From: CAZCFB01 sp964511535
GTDB lineage: Bacteria; Myxococcota_A; Polyangia; GCA-2747355; CAZCFB01
Direction of reading: 5' to 3'
NCBI GenBank assembly: GCA_964511535.1
Contig: CAZEFW010000268.1
Location: 1 to 6,687, forward strand
Length of the DNA stretch: 6,687 nucleotides
Position 1 is the first letter of the stretch. Every line of letters begins with the position of its first letter. The notes beneath the pieces were generated by a model. That model worked only from the letters and a program-made list of their open reading frames with translations, ran no database searches and was not told where the DNA came from. Both the position numbers and the translations under genes were made by a program. Positions 6,380 to 6,687 of the stretch are shown one piece after another.

Positions 6380-6407
6380 ATTTTGATAGCGAAGGCTATC
6401 GGCGCAA
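6380..6407 (-). promoter_or_regulatory. Possible peroxiredoxin promoter
   Basis: On the minus strand TTGCGC (plus 6402-6407) and CAAAAT (plus 6380-6385) are 16 bp apart, matching sigma70 boxes at 3/6 and 4/6 positions. Transcription would start near 6373, leaving a leader of about 84 nt. The spacer is almost wholly filled by the palindrome at 6385-6400, so a protein bound there would meet polymerase directly. The surrounding AT-rich patch is the only one in the 272-nt gap between 6290 and 6561. Confidence 0.28.
6385..6400. promoter_or_regulatory. Palindrome upstream of peroxiredoxin gene
   Basis: GATAGC (6385-6390) and GCTATC (6395-6400) are perfect reverse complements with a 4-nt centre, about 95-110 bp upstream of the peroxiredoxin ATG. 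ATAG and CTAT half-elements recall the OxyR unit (ATAG-N7-CTAT), but the spacing here is six, not seven. An imperfect neighbour, ATAA-N7-CTAA, lies at 6366-6380. An operator is plausible; which regulator is open. It could also fold as a small RNA stem. Confidence 0.4.
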
Positions 6408-6426
6408 GGCCATTTGGAGGATTGTT

Positions 6427-6477
6427 GGAGAAAAGGTCCCCCGAAGGAGCAGGCCGCTGCCATGGAGCCTGAGGGGG
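6427..6477 (-). terminator. Possible terminator of the right-edge gene
   Basis: On the minus strand a two-part stem, CCCCC then CAGGC (plus 6473-6477 and 6467-6471), pairs with GCCTG and GGGGG (plus 6450-6454 and 6438-6442). The loop is 12 nt and a 7-nt bulge sits on the 3' arm. ACCTTTTCT follows, giving a short T run. It lies about 85 nt after the stop codon of the leftward gene at the right edge, a sensible place for a terminator. The bulge and the four-T run make it weak evidence. Confidence 0.3.
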
Positions 6478-6561
6478 CGCCGGTTAGCCTGGATATTGCA
6501 CCAGAGGGCCGTCACGAGGGCGTCGGGACCGAGGCGCCAGAGTTCCGACCAACGCCTGCCA

Positions 6562-6687
6562 TTACATCTGACATCGGAAGCGTATGCGGCGTGCCTCCGG
6601 GTCGCCCGGCAGGATGAGCCGCAGGCGGTTGACCTGCTTGAAGAGCGCGTCGAAAGCCTTGGCCTCGGCGGCGGTGGCCGCGGGCTG
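6562..6687 (-). CDS. C-terminal fragment of unidentified protein
   Basis: The minus strand is open from the right edge to a TAA at 6562-6564, giving the last 41 residues of a protein. The fragment begins with an alanine-rich stretch, followed by FDALFKQVNRLRLILPGDPE and a basic, arginine-rich tail ending in CQM. Nearly all third codon positions are G or C until the last ten codons, which argues for a real reading frame rather than chance. I do not recognise the family. The helix around residues 12-26 has alternating hydrophobic and charged residues. The start and most of the gene lie outside the window. The opposite strand is also open in this register but has poorer third-position bias. Confidence 0.5.
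   Translation of the reverse strand, partial: QPAATAAEAKAFDALFKQVNRLRLILPGDPEARRIRFRCQM

Noticed and set aside
5801..6472. 223-residue open frame antisense to the peroxiredoxin gene
   Set aside because: It lacks any known motif and overlaps a fully conserved peroxiredoxin with a strong ribosome binding site.
6427..6480. CCGAAGGAGCAG within GGAGA context on the plus strand, reminiscent of a glycine riboswitch core
   Set aside because: The partner CTCTCAGG half of the closing stem is absent, and the genes on both sides read leftward, so nothing lies downstream for it to control. The same bases fit a leftward terminator stem better.
6414..6617. 67-residue rightward open frame
   Set aside because: It starts with TTG without a convincing ribosome site, shows no recognisable motif, and overlaps the right-edge leftward gene, which has better third-position bias.

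Overview
The window is very GC-rich and looks like a chromosomal segment of a gammaproteobacterium, perhaps of the Ectothiorhodospiraceae or Xanthomonadales kind. That placement is an inference from three things: an ApaG and a LysC-type aspartokinase that read as close relatives of the E. coli proteins, a REP-like hairpin, and strong G/C preference at third codon positions. No plasmid, phage or transposase gene is visible. There are six complete protein genes and one gene fragment cut by the right edge. I see no rRNA, tRNA or CRISPR array.

Left part (1-3259). apaG runs leftward and ends before a short REP-like hairpin at the window edge. Diverging from it is a two-gene rightward lysine operon: lysA (diaminopimelate decarboxylase, last step of lysine synthesis) followed 11 nt later by lysC (aspartokinase, first step of the aspartate pathway). 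The lysC start at 1850 places every catalytic residue at the same number as in E. coli LysC. A 12-bp perfect inverted repeat enclosing a smaller hairpin begins at the last base of the lysC stop codon.

Middle part (3260-5653). A rightward gene encodes a small exported DUF4332 (helix-hairpin-helix-like) protein. It converges on a leftward two-gene unit: a stand-alone CheY-like receiver protein and, overlapping it by 4 nt, a radical SAM/SPASM protein with a small N-terminal domain resembling the peptide-binding (PqqD/RRE-like) domains of peptide maturases. This receiver plus SPASM pair is the least ordinary part of the window. No obvious precursor peptide gene lies beside it.

Right part (5654-6687). 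A leftward 1-Cys peroxiredoxin of the Prx6 type has a perfect Shine-Dalgarno and a long upstream region with a 6-bp palindrome that loosely resembles an OxyR site. A perfect 11-bp inverted repeat follows its stop codon. Further right, a hairpin with a short T run may terminate an unidentified leftward gene, of which only the last 41 codons are present.

Functionally the window mixes housekeeping lysine synthesis, peroxide defence, a conserved small protein of poorly defined role (ApaG), and a possible signal-linked peptide or protein modification pair.
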